DNA from: Agapanthus africanus
Lineage: Eukaryota; Streptophyta; Magnoliopsida; Asparagales; Amaryllidaceae
NCBI GenBank assembly: GCA_030015575.1
Contig: JASDDO010000006.1
Span: 208,759,632-208,823,631, forward strand
DNA: 64,000 bases
Direction: 5' to 3'
The notes under the pieces are model-generated. The model was not told the DNA's origin and searched no databases. It saw only the letters and a program-made list of their open reading frames with translations. Within the stretch, counting starts at the first letter, position 1; each line of letters begins with the position of its first letter. A program made the position numbers and the translations under genes. This document shows, one piece after another, positions 20,942 through 29,678 of this stretch.

Positions 20942-22171
20942 CTTTCTTTTAACCACGAGATCGTCGATATAGCATTCGACGATTTCATGTATAAGGTCGT
21001 CGAAGATCTTTGTCATGGCCCTCTGATAAGTAGCACCGGCGTTCTTCAAACCGAAGGGCATTACTTTATAACAAAATATCCCTAAAGGAGTCCGGAAAGC
21101 CGTATGTTTCTGATCTTCAGGATGCATTTTTATTTGATTATACCCTGATGAGCCGTCCATGAAGGAGAAAACCTCATGAGTGGATGTATTGTCTATCATC
21201 AGTTCAGTGACTGGCACTGGGAAATCATCCTTCGGGCAAGCTTTATTCAGATCCCGGAAGTCTACGCATACGCGCACTGTCCCATTTTTCTTCATCACTG
21301 GGACGATGTTGGCGATCCATTCAGGGTACTGAACTTCTTGAATGAAGCCAGAGTCGATTAACTTTTTGACTTCGGTATTTATGCTCATCTCAAGCTCGAG
21401 TCCCATTCTTCTCGGTGCCTGTTTGACTGGTTTTACGTTTGGGGATATTGCTAGTTTATGTACAGCGACTTCTGGATCTAGTCCTGGCATCTCGGAATAG
21501 TTCCATGCGAAGCAATCTTTATGCTGCACAAGGACGTCTTTTAACGCAGCTACCCTCTCTTCAGACAGCAGCTCGCTGACGAATGTCGGTCGCGGATCAT
21601 TTACCGTCCCCAACTCAATTTTCTTGAGATTATCTGCAGTGGTATGGATTCCATCCTCCAGTTCTTTCGGAGCTGGGGGAAATTCTGAGATTACCTCATC
21701 GCTGCTGTTTTCAAAGCACCAAGGAAGGCTGTTCATGTCCTCGGACTCTTCTTTTAATATTGTTACCACGTGGCAAGTGTGAATTTTCTGCCAATCCCAA
21801 TGCGGAGTTGGTTCTATCCTTATGTTTTCGGGTTCGTGCTTTTGCGGCGGCGCTACCCTCCAGTTGTCAGACAACGCGAATTTGCCAAGCTGATATTGGT
21901 CCTCAACCCAATTCTTAAAGGTGAAGCAATCTTCAAGCGGATGCCCTACTACTCGATGGTAAGAGCAATAATTTGGGTTGGAGACTTCGCCCGCTTGCTC
22001 AGGGTGTTTAGACTCTGGCAGTGTAAGCATTTGATGTTTTAGAGCAAGATCAAGTATTTTCCTTGTTTTGTTCCGAGGAAATGAGTATGCTCGACCCATT
22101 TTCTTCATGAGGGCTAGGTCAATAACGCTCGACTCTCGGATGCGTGGCTTCTTAGCTCTGCTTTGTGGTTT
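20942..22171 (-). pseudogene. Element G zinc-knuckle module 3 and truncated reverse transcriptase
   Basis: The frame is open from just after the TGA at 22172-22174. It first encodes MGRAYSFPR..KTR.. and the knuckle YCSYHRVVGHPLEDC near 21955-22000, then GKFALSDNWRV. RT follows: the P.RR.......E..KL...GFI entry, VCVDFRDLNKACPKDDFP, the SGYNQIKM box and the catalytic YIDD (near 20955-20990). It ends right after VVKRK, where the LTR A2 begins, so the thumb, RNase H and integrase are missing. The gag-type knuckle placed between protease and RT is unusual. Confidence 0.85.
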
Positions 22172-22579
22172 TCAAGCACCTTTCTTGCCTTTCGACTTGT
22201 TTTTGCTTTCGCGTCGAACCTTTTTTGTAGCAGGTTGACAAGGAGCGGCATTTTCATCCTTCACCGCCTGTTGAAGGAGGCGCTGTGTCTTGGCTTTCTC
22301 ATAGATTGCCATTTCACGATTGTGATCATCTCGGGCTTTTTGACCCGCATTCCTTATAAGTTTGCCCATCTGGTCTTCAAATGATGGACTGGGCGGTTTT
22401 GCATCAGGAACTTTTGCTGGCTCAGGATTTGCGTCCTCCCATTGAGCGTCCGCCTCTTCATCGAAGTCATACATGACATAACAGCTGTTTACTAGCTCCC
22501 GTTTCTTTGACCGGATGTACCCAAGCCCTTTTGTTTCTATTCTCCCGTTAGGCAGTTTGCATTGAGTCCCGGGAACGTT
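22172..22579 (-). pseudogene. Element G linker between protease and RT
   Basis: This lies in the same frame as its neighbours, between the TAG at 22580-22582 and the TGA at 22172-22174. It encodes a short segment (LPNGRIETKGLGYIRSKKRE), an acidic stretch (YDFDEEADAQWEDANPEP) and a charged helix (HNREMAIYEKAKTQRLLQQA). The helix resembles one upstream of knuckle 2 in the same polyprotein (DRERETAIFERAKRQRL). A Lys-rich tail (NKSKGKKG) precedes the TGA. No enzyme domain is visible. Confidence 0.7.
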
Positions 22580-25573
22580 CTAGACCATGTCATAGAATTT
22601 GGCCTTTCTAACGGTCTGTGTGAAGGATATCCCCTGGCGTTTCAGCAGTTTCTTCAAACCTTCGGTATAATATCTGGGAAGACGGATAGGCTGAAGCCTG
22701 TCGAGCGTGGGATCCGCGCCATGCCAAATTTCTTTTTCCACCTTGTTTTCTTCAGAACGGTAGAATAGGATTGCCTTCTCGCCTTTTCTTCTGGGAGGGA
22801 TATAGAATGTCTGCAATTCTTCTACGCTGTTGGTGTCGAGTGCATCCAGTTCTTTGTAATGTTCAAGCGTCACCATGGTTATCTGCAGACTTCGCTCTTT
22901 ATCAGCGGAAACCCGTATTGAAGGCCGAGCAGGGAATACAGCATGAACTTCATCCTCTGAATCACTGCCGAAGATCAATGAAGGAACGAATGGTCCTGGC
23001 CTGGTGGATTGGGATGGACCTGAATAAATTATATCCTCCTCCTCCTCGGTGTCACTGCCGAAGACAGGGATGGTGGCGTTAGTTTTGTTCTCCGGTTTGT
23101 GACACCTTTCCGTGTCTTCGAAACTCAGTAAGAAGTATTTGGCATCTTCATACTTGCGAACTTCGTTTACGGAAAACGGATTCAACTCTCCCGCCACTGT
23201 GTACTCGAGGCCATCCCTAGAATACTTCATGCATTGATGCTGTGTAGAAGGGATGATATTGTACTCGTGTAGCCATGGTCGGCCGAGCAGAGCATTGTAG
23301 CACGTCTTGGCGTCTATAACATGGAATTTGATGTCTGTGACGAGCAACCCGAAGCGTAGCGTCAATATCACAGATCCAAGAGTTTTTGATGATTGGGAGT
23401 CGAATCCGGAGATGGTGATTTTGTCTCGGGCGAGGTGTTGGACACTCATGCAAATCTCCTTTAACACTCGCACATTGAGTAAATTAACAGACGATCCGTT
23501 ATCGACCAAGATTTTACCTATCTTTATGTCATGGCAGTACCCTGAGACATAAAGGGGACGATTGTGTTCACACATCCCGAGGAGAAGGTCTTCATCACCA
23601 AAAGCAACGTCGGCTGTGTGCACTTCTTCTAATTCGTCCTTCATCTTTTCTTCGGCTAGGAAGGCTTGGAACTGGTCCGGATCTTGTAGCGCCTTAATCA
23701 AAGAGTCTCTCGCCTCCTTTGATAGTAACAAGGCATCAAGGACGCTGAGCTGAGAGGGCAGTTTCCTCATATGCGCCAGAATGTTGTAATCCACCTTATT
23801 TCTCTTCGGTGGGTTTTCGGCGTTTAACTCTTCCGCGACTCGGTCATCCAAGGCGATATCTTCGGAGATTTTCTCTTTCCCTTTGTCTTTCTTGTTTAGA
23901 GGTCCGAGATTCTTCTCAGGTAGCGTCTGATTCCGCAGCCGGATATTTTCGCAGACCGTTGGCTCTTCTTCTTTTCCCGAAGTTGACTCTTTAAAGAGAG
24001 GGGCAAGTTCTAGCTCCTCATCAGAGTCGCTCCCAAATGTAGGCACTTGTGACCTGGCAGCGTTAACCATGTGACAATTGCCGGCAGTTCTTTCATGTTC
24101 TTTGGTCGTATTTCTTTGCTCCCGGCGAATTTTACGTTTTTCCCGTTTAAAGCGTTGTCGATTAGCGACGTATCCTTGCCACCATCCATTGAAAGCTTTG
24201 CAATCTTGGGTGGGATGCGAGACCTTCTGATGATATAAGCAATAAGAGGGGTGCATTTCTACCACACCAGTAATTTTTCCTTCAGAGGATGGTAACTTCA
24301 TGCCCATTGATATGGCCTTAGCAAACCTCTTCTTTATCTTGAATTGGCTTTTGTCGATAGTGGAGGCGTTTTGCTCCAGCGGGATCATCTCAGCTCTTTC
24401 CTTAAGTCGCTGGCGCTTGGCCCTTTCGAATATAGCCGTCTCGCGTTCTCGATCAGCTTTACTTTTCAATCGAGCTTCATTACGAAACGCGCCAATCATT
24501 TCAACTGATAACCCTGGAGCCCTTGATTCGGCATTTGCCCCCAGCGTTTCAGTGTCAGAAGTCTCTTCATCATTCGTGACCGAATGGGAGATCATATGAC
24601 AGCTCGCCACATATTCCTCGGATTCATCCGATGAATTTTCTCCCTCATCTTCTTTTTGAAAGACGTGATCAAGGAAATCTTGGAGCGTAATGGGAGTCCG
24701 CTCCTTTTGGTTATATTCATCCAACGCGTCGATTTGCTTTTGTAAGTCCGTGAGCTTGTCGCTAGGCTTCACGGGCTTCTTAGATTTCTTCTTCTTCTTT
24801 TTCGAAGATTTTGACGGCTGGCTATGAACGCTTGAACTACCACCATCGATCTTCGGAGTCGGACGTGGCTTCAACATCCCCTCAATAACCCGCGGTTCCA
24901 AGGGGTTCTTCGACTTGACCGCTGGACATGTCTGAAGATCGTTTAGCATCCTCTTTGTCTTGGTTGATAATACAACCTCCCAAGGAGCTTCTTCAATGAC
25001 GGAACATGTTTCCCCCGGCGTATTCGTCCCCTTAGAGGTGTGGGGCTGCGGGGGATTCACCTTCCATTTGTCAGATAGCGCAAATTTGCCCTGACGGTAC
25101 TGATTCTCAAGCCAATTCTTGAAAACGTAGCAATCCTCGATGGGATGGCCTAGCACTCGATGGTAAGGGCAGTAATTGGGCTCGTTGACGTCGTTCGGTT
25201 GCAACGGACGTTTTGGATCTGGCAAACTTATGAGTCTGTTGCGCAACTCCAGCTCGAATAGCCTCCTTGTTTTATCACGGGGGAAGGAGTAAGGACGTCC
25301 CATCCCGTCCTCAAGGGGTACGTATGGGCGTGTATTGTTTGGACGAGCAACCGGCTTCGAGTCGCTCGGTTGTTGTTGGGCATTAGCGACAATGATCGCT
25401 TTTCCCTTTCCTTTATCGTTTCGGGAGTCCGGCTTCGGGAGAGGGGGTTTATGGCCCATCTGGTCCATCTGCGCTAATTTGTCGATCAAAGCCTGGAAGG
25501 TAGTCGGCTTGAAGAACATCATGAACTGCGAGATGGTTGCCTGTGGATCAAGGGTTCCAACAAACATTCCCAC
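22580..25573 (-). CDS. Element G gag C-terminus, two zinc knuckles and aspartic protease
   Basis: The 997-codon open stretch continues the gag frame after the TAG at 25610-25612. Visible in order: the end of gag (DPQATISQFMMFF), the module MGRPYSFPR..KTR.. with knuckle YCPYHRVLGHPIEDC (around residue 135), a Lys-rich segment (KKKKKKSKKP, about 250), a charged helix (about 370-390), knuckle 2 YCLYHQKVSHPTQDC (about 450), and repeated acidic 'FGSDSDEE/FGSDTEEEE' motifs. The protease follows at about 690-800, with ILVDNGSSVNLL as active site and ALLGRPWLH near its end. The first residue given is a GTG reached after the upstream stop, so it is not a true start. The knuckle spacing is C-x2-H-x4-H-x4-C. 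Confidence 0.85.
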   Translation of the reverse strand: MGMFVGTLDPQATISQFMMFFKPTTFQALIDKLAQMDQMGHKPPLPKPDSRNDKGKGKAIIVANAQQQPSDSKPVARPNNTRPYVPLEDGMGRPYSFPRDKTRRLFELELRNRLISLPDPKRPLQPNDVNEPNYCPYHRVLGHPIEDCYVFKNWLENQYRQGKFALSDKWKVNPPQPHTSKGTNTPGETCSVIEEAPWEVVLSTKTKRMLNDLQTCPAVKSKNPLEPRVIEGMLKPRPTPKIDGGSSSVHSQPSKSSKKKKKKSKKPVKPSDKLTDLQKQIDALDEYNQKERTPITLQDFLDHVFQKEDEGENSSDESEEYVASCHMISHSVTNDEETSDTETLGANAESRAPGLSVEMIGAFRNEARLKSKADRERETAIFERAKRQRLKERAEMIPLEQNASTIDKSQFKIKKRFAKAISMGMKLPSSEGKITGVVEMHPSYCLYHQKVSHPTQDCKAFNGWWQGYVANRQRFKREKRKIRREQRNTTKEHERTAGNCHMVNAARSQVPTFGSDSDEELELAPLFKESTSGKEEEPTVCENIRLRNQTLPEKNLGPLNKKDKGKEKISEDIALDDRVAEELNAENPPKRNKVDYNILAHMRKLPSQLSVLDALLLSKEARDSLIKALQDPDQFQAFLAEEKMKDELEEVHTADVAFGDEDLLLGMCEHNRPLYVSGYCHDIKIGKILVDNGSSVNLLNVRVLKEICMSVQHLARDKITISGFDSQSSKTLGSVILTLRFGLLVTDIKFHVIDAKTCYNALLGRPWLHEYNIIPSTQHQCMKYSRDGLEYTVAGELNPFSVNEVRKYEDAKYFLLSFEDTERCHKPENKTNATIPVFGSDTEEEEDIIYSGPSQSTRPGPFVPSLIFGSDSEDEVHAVFPARPSIRVSADKERSLQITMVTLEHYKELDALDTNSVEELQTFYIPPRRKGEKAILFYRSEENKVEKEIWHGADPTLDRLQPIRLPRYYTEGLKKLLKRQGISFTQTVRKAKFYDMV

Positions 25574-25609
25574 CGCTGGAGCTTCTTCTATGCGTTGTTC
25601 GCACTTCGA

Positions 25610-26701
25610 CTATAGATTTCGCCACCGTATAGCGTACTGAACCCATGTCTCGTCGGGTTTTACCCTGGCATTAATCAGCGCCGTCATCGGGGTACGCTCA
25701 TTGGCACTTGCAAAACGTTGGGTGAAGAGCAGCTCCATCTCCGCAAAGGTTTTAATAGAGTCGTTGGGAAGCTCAGAATACCATTCGAATGCCGTATTTG
25801 ATAATCTTCCAACAAACTGGCGAAGCAAAAGCTTGTCGTCGCCGCCGGTGTTACCGCAAAGCACCCTGAACTGGGCAACATGTTGATGGGGATTGCCGGT
25901 CCCTTTGTAGACATGAAACTTGGGAATTGTGTAACCCGGCGGGTACTTGATTTGGTCATACCAGCCCGGATATGGCCGCCCTGTTTTTACGACATGCTCG
26001 GCCGCCTCGGCCGCATGATGAACCCTTATTTGCTGGGCTGTGTATTCGTCCAGATCAGTTTTAGAGATTGTATCCTCTTTAGCCGTTGATAGAACGGGCT
26101 GAGGGTTTGATGTCTCTCCCCTATCATCCCCAAGGACGATCGGGGGTTCTTCAGTCGGGGGATCTTGTTGTATCATCATCCCTATCATGTCCTGGAAGAG
26201 GAGGCCCATGCGCTGTATATTGGCTGCTTGTTCAGCAGCCTCTTTTTCTCTCTTTTCCAGTACTCGGCGGAGGAACTCGGCGTCGGTCTCTTCCTCTTGG
26301 CGTTCATCTAAGGACGTCTCAGGGTTCTTTTTTGGCTCCGTGAGTGTAGCCATTGTAGTCATCATCTCCTGGAGCTTTTGTTGCTGCTCCTGAGCCTTGA
26401 TCACTGATAGGGTAAGCGGTCGGTGACCCATAGAAGTACGACTTTCTTCCTTTCCAGAAGCCATATAAACCGTATGAACAATTATGCCCCCTGACTTGGG
26501 GCGTTTAGGTTCACTGCTTTCAAACTTTGCCGCTGACGCGGGAGCTTTCTCTGGCTTCCTTCTTTTGTGGGCCATCGAGGTCAAAGGAGCCGTTGGAGTG
26601 GGCGTCCTAGCAATTGTTGCCCCCTGCTGTTTAATGGGGCGGTTTTTGTCCTTTTCCATCTTTGCCTTTTTCTGGCGATGAAGGTGGTCTGGGTCAATCA
26701 C
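25610..26701 (-). CDS. Element G gag (Retrotrans_gag domain)
   Basis: This 363-codon open stretch ends at TAG 25610-25612, in frame with protease. The N-terminal part is basic with a predicted helical region (EFLRRVLEKREKEAAEQAANIQRM). The C-terminal part is a classic gypsy gag core: KYPPGYTIPKFHVYKGTGNP, QHVAQF, LLLRQFVGRLSNTAFEWY, FAEMELLFTQRF and WVQYAIRWRNL. Translation probably begins upstream at 27352, because 26701 follows a TGA in the same frame. Confidence 0.85.
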   Translation of the reverse strand: MIDPDHLHRQKKAKMEKDKNRPIKQQGATIARTPTPTAPLTSMAHKRRKPEKAPASAAKFESSEPKRPKSGGIIVHTVYMASGKEESRTSMGHRPLTLSVIKAQEQQQKLQEMMTTMATLTEPKKNPETSLDERQEEETDAEFLRRVLEKREKEAAEQAANIQRMGLLFQDMIGMMIQQDPPTEEPPIVLGDDRGETSNPQPVLSTAKEDTISKTDLDEYTAQQIRVHHAAEAAEHVVKTGRPYPGWYDQIKYPPGYTIPKFHVYKGTGNPHQHVAQFRVLCGNTGGDDKLLLRQFVGRLSNTAFEWYSELPNDSIKTFAEMELLFTQRFASANERTPMTALINARVKPDETWVQYAIRWRNL

Positions 26702-26719
26702 GGAGTCTTGAACCCTCCG

Positions 26720-27352
26720 TCAAACTTTATAAATTTTTGACGACAGCCGTTGAGGGGGCTTTTCTTGTTTTGTTTCTAGAATTCTCTCCACAGGTGGAGG
26801 AGATCGTTTCAAGGTAGCGGTTGGAGAGTTCTTACGCACCCTCCTCAGTAGTTCAAAACTGTTCCCAGTTGGAACAGCAGCGTTGACCTCCACCGTCGGA
26901 GCAGGTGGAGTTAGCCCCGAGGGGGAACTGCCCCCTGCTTTCCTCACTCGTCGCCAATGGCGACGTCGCGCACGACGAGCCATTGGGACTGGCTCAGAAA
27001 TCGAGATGGTTTCTTGTTGTCCCCTGTTTGAGCGTGGGGTAACTGCCGATGTCAGCCTATCGAAGACTGATGCCTTTTGACCAGCTGGGGGAGGAGTGGG
27101 AACCGCCAATCTTGTGAAGAACGACTCTCTGATGTGAGAAGCCTCTTTAACGACTTCCGGAGCAGCGACCGTTGCCCTCTTTGGGACGGCCACTTCATGG
27201 TTCTGACCTAGCCTGCTGAAAACGGAGGCTGTCGGTTTAGTGACGGGCAACCCGTTGACAGGGGCTGTCGAAACAGTGAGCCGGTTGAAGACCGACTTTT
27301 TGCCCACTCCCGGTGCAGGTATTGGTGCAGAAAAGCTTGCAGGTGGGATCAT
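26720..27352 (-). CDS. Element G N-terminal region with xVFxRL repeats
   Basis: The ATG at 27352 opens a 210-codon frame ending in TGA (26720-26722), in the same frame as gag. Four copies of a short motif appear: SVFNRLT, SVFSRLG, SFFTRLA and SVFDRLT, separated by Pro/Ala/Thr-rich spacers of 20-45 residues. A basic patch (RRARRRHWRRVRK) follows. It begins about 300 nt downstream of the primer site. It could be the first part of a gag polyprotein or a separate ORF1 like that of Ogre elements. The motif function is unknown. Confidence 0.65.
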   Translation of the reverse strand: MIPPASFSAPIPAPGVGKKSVFNRLTVSTAPVNGLPVTKPTASVFSRLGQNHEVAVPKRATVAAPEVVKEASHIRESFFTRLAVPTPPPAGQKASVFDRLTSAVTPRSNRGQQETISISEPVPMARRARRRHWRRVRKAGGSSPSGLTPPAPTVEVNAAVPTGNSFELLRRVRKNSPTATLKRSPPPVERILETKQEKPPQRLSSKIYKV

Positions 27353-27633
27353 AGTTCAGAAGAACAAGCCGGTGGTGGCTTGGGTCACTTGGTCTACCGG
27401 CAGAGTAAGGAAAGAAGCCGCTTGGGGCCCATATGCTACACCTCCGGGAGAGGTGGAGCGCCCATTGCAGTGGCACTTCGAGCAGTTGGTGCAGTTGGAG
27501 GCCATTGAATCTTGAGTTCTGTGCCAGACAAAAGACCAAATCTTAGTAATTTGAAATCCGAAGGCAACCATTTAACAAACCGCGATTGGTTCGCGAGGAT
27601 GACAAACGAAGTGTGGAGTGGAAAGAGGAAAAG

Positions 27634-27651
27634 GTCCCACCGGGCGTGCCA
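27634..27651 (-). promoter_or_regulatory. Primer binding site of gypsy element G
   Basis: On the minus strand 'tggcacgcccggtggga' follows the LTR end 'aaca' after the 5-nt spacer 'gattc'. This type of primer site is common in plant Ty3/gypsy elements. Confidence 0.7.
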
Positions 27652-28384
27652 GAATCTGTTCCCCTCCGAAAGGCGGCCCTGGACGTGAAGACGTCTGGCC
27701 TGAGATTCGGTGGCAGATGCTATAAGGTTTTATCCGTCCACCTCTCCGAAGATGCCGATTTGATTTACGGCACCGTATATCGGAGGTTTAGACGGATGCG
27801 GCCGATGTAGCAGACTTCATCAGATTCCCCCTCGTTATAGGGGTTTTTGATTGTGGGGACGCTCTTCCCTGCAGGCGCAAGCCCCTGCAGTTAATTACGC
27901 TACCGCATTGCGGTAACAACTTTCTCCTTCTCCAGAATTTCACTTCGTGTCGTGTGTGTTTGTTTTGTTTGTGGTTGCCCGTGGATTGTATACTGAGACT
28001 GAATAATAACGTCGCCCGTAGGACGTGGATTAGTCCAAATCCTTGTTTGCTTAGATTTGGGTTTGGTGTTTTAATTTAAGGATACATTAGTCGCGTTGCG
28101 GCTAAGATCAACTTAAACGTTCGTCAAGAATACGTTAATCCTGTTTTGGACTAAGATCGACTTGACGTAGTGATCGATTTAATATCTGGCCGTCGGGACT
28201 CGTCACCTCTCTGACGTCGTTGAGGGACTACAGCGACAGGTGTCAGAGGAGTTCAGAGATGTACCCTTGAACCAAGGTTGATTTGGGGTTTTATCGTTTA
28301 TTTAAATATCTAAGGATACGTTAGCCGTATTTGGGGCTAAGATCAACTTAGACGGGGCCGTTGAGATCCGGCAAAAGAGCATTT

Positions 28385-28560
28385 GGAGGTCTATTGTTCC
28401 AGTTTGGAGACGTGGTGGTCTGTGTTCCAGTTTAGGGACGTAGTGGTCTGACATTAGTTTAGGGATGTTTCGGTCCGGTATTAGTTTAGGGACGTTTCAG
28501 TCCAATGTTAGTTTAAGGACGTCTCGGTCCATGAGTTTAAGGACCCCGCAGTCCATATGG
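28385..28560. repeat. Minisatellite of about 30 bp inside the G LTR
   Basis: Five or more imperfect units of 'agtttagggacgtttcggtccgatatt' type are arrayed head to tail. They lie between two diverged copies of an about 95-bp block (28195-28290 and 28565-28665). Confidence 0.7.
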
Positions 28561-29314
28561 GTGTGTGGTCGTTGGGACTCGTCACCTCTTTGACGTCGTT
28601 GAGGAATTACAACGATGGATGTCAAAGGAGTTCGGAGATGTACCCTCGAACCGGACGTAGATTGATTTAGGAGAGCCATTTTGCTCAGTCAATTTAATTT
28701 AAGGACTTATGGACACGAATGGGCTAAGTCCCGTTGAAAATGTCCGACATTGCTTTTGCATTTCTTTTTACTTTTATTTGGGCTTTGCCCAGAAAGGATG
28801 CAGAGCATCAATTTTATTTAGACTCCGTTCTTTATAAATGATGCAGAGCATCAATTTGATTTGGGCCCAGCCCTTTTATTGCATTGCAATTTATTTTGGC
28901 CTGCTAGGTCTTTTTGATTTGGGCCTGGCCCTTTAGGAAATGCATTGCATTTGTGCAGAGCACCAAGAATCTTTTAGATTCAAGAAAAGAAGTGCAGAGC
29001 ACTTTTTAATTTCTTGATCTAAATTTAGATCAAAGAAAAGAAAGAAATCTTTTCTTTCTTTCTGTTTCAGAGAACCAAAGGTTCATAGCAAGTGCAAGGC
29101 ACTATTTTTATTATTTTTATTTATTTATTTATCTATTTATTGAAGATCACTGATCTTGTTTTCTAGATCAATGATCTATTCTTTGAGAGAATTTTCTCCT
29201 ATCTCAAAGGTTTTTACCTTCTTTTTTTGTGTTCTCCAGAAATTCTCAAGAGTTCTCTTCTTTCTTCTTTTTTTTTAAAAAACCAGATGATCCTTTGAAA
29301 TGAGGTTTGGGGTC

Positions 29315-29324
29315 CTTTTTATAG
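29315..29324 (-). promoter_or_regulatory. TATA box in the G LTR
   Basis: On the minus strand 'gcactataaaaaggacccc' is a good plant TATA context. It places U3 to the right (29325-29678) and a long R-U5 to the left. Confidence 0.5.
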
Positions 29325-29479
29325 TGCTCAAAAATTAGTTAAATTTGTTCAATAAATCTTTTCCTGAGTGATTTGGGGAATTTTCCCCACCGTTGGATCT
29401 TTGATCCAAATGCCCCTGTTTTACAGAAGAAATCTTCTTGTTTTAACAAGAACAGAAAAGATTTCCTTAAATCTTCATT

Positions 29480-29675
29480 CTGTTGTTGCGCAACTCACCA
29501 GCGCGTGACACGTGTCGTGCAGTAAGGCGCTTGCGCAGCTTTGCTTGCGCAACTGCGCAGACACGTGTCGCGCTGCAGTGCACTTGCGCAACAGTGTTTG
29601 CGCAACTGCGCAGACATGTGTCGCGCAGCGGTGCGCTTGCGCAGTTGTGCTTGCGCAACTGCGCAGACATGTAGG
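29480..29675. repeat. U3 repeats with TTGCGCAACTGCGCAGACACGTGT units
   Basis: Three to four copies of a unit of 58-60 bp contain 'ttgcgcaactgcgcagacaygtgtcgcgc'. Each holds the palindrome TTGCGCAA and a G-box-like ACACGTGT or ACATGTGT. Their position upstream of the G TATA box suggests promoter or enhancer repeats. Confidence 0.7.
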
Positions 29676-29678
29676 CCA

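Larger units (their letters stand above)
20942..29678 (-). mobile_element. Ty3/gypsy element G (Tat/Ogre-like), 5' LTR to mid-RT
   Basis: Read on the minus strand: LTR (29678-27657), primer site, then one reading frame from 27352 to 20942 that holds an N-terminal repeat region, gag, protease and the start of RT. The frame is broken by only four stop codons and no frameshift over about 2,130 codons. The element is cut immediately after the RT YIDD box by LTR A2, and its remaining pol and 3' LTR are not in the window. Lineage is inferred from the 'tggcacgcccggtgggacc' primer site and the RT style (FRDLNKACPKDDFP). Confidence 0.8.
27657..29678 (-). repeat. 5' LTR of gypsy element G, about 2.0 kb
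   Basis: On the minus strand it starts TGGCCTACATG and ends GGGGAACA beside the primer site. The inner edge is well supported. The outer edge is placed where chromovirus gag begins and is less certain. A TATA box 'ctataaaaag' is at 29315-29324. Downstream of it come AT-rich sequence, several 'tgcagagca' words and duplicated 'ctcgtcacctctytgacgtcgttgag' blocks (28200 and 28570). No 3' LTR is available for comparison. Confidence 0.6.

Noticed and set aside
21770-26681. Several plus-strand frames of 60-100 codons opposite gypsy G
   Set aside because: They are shadows of the G polyprotein on the minus strand.
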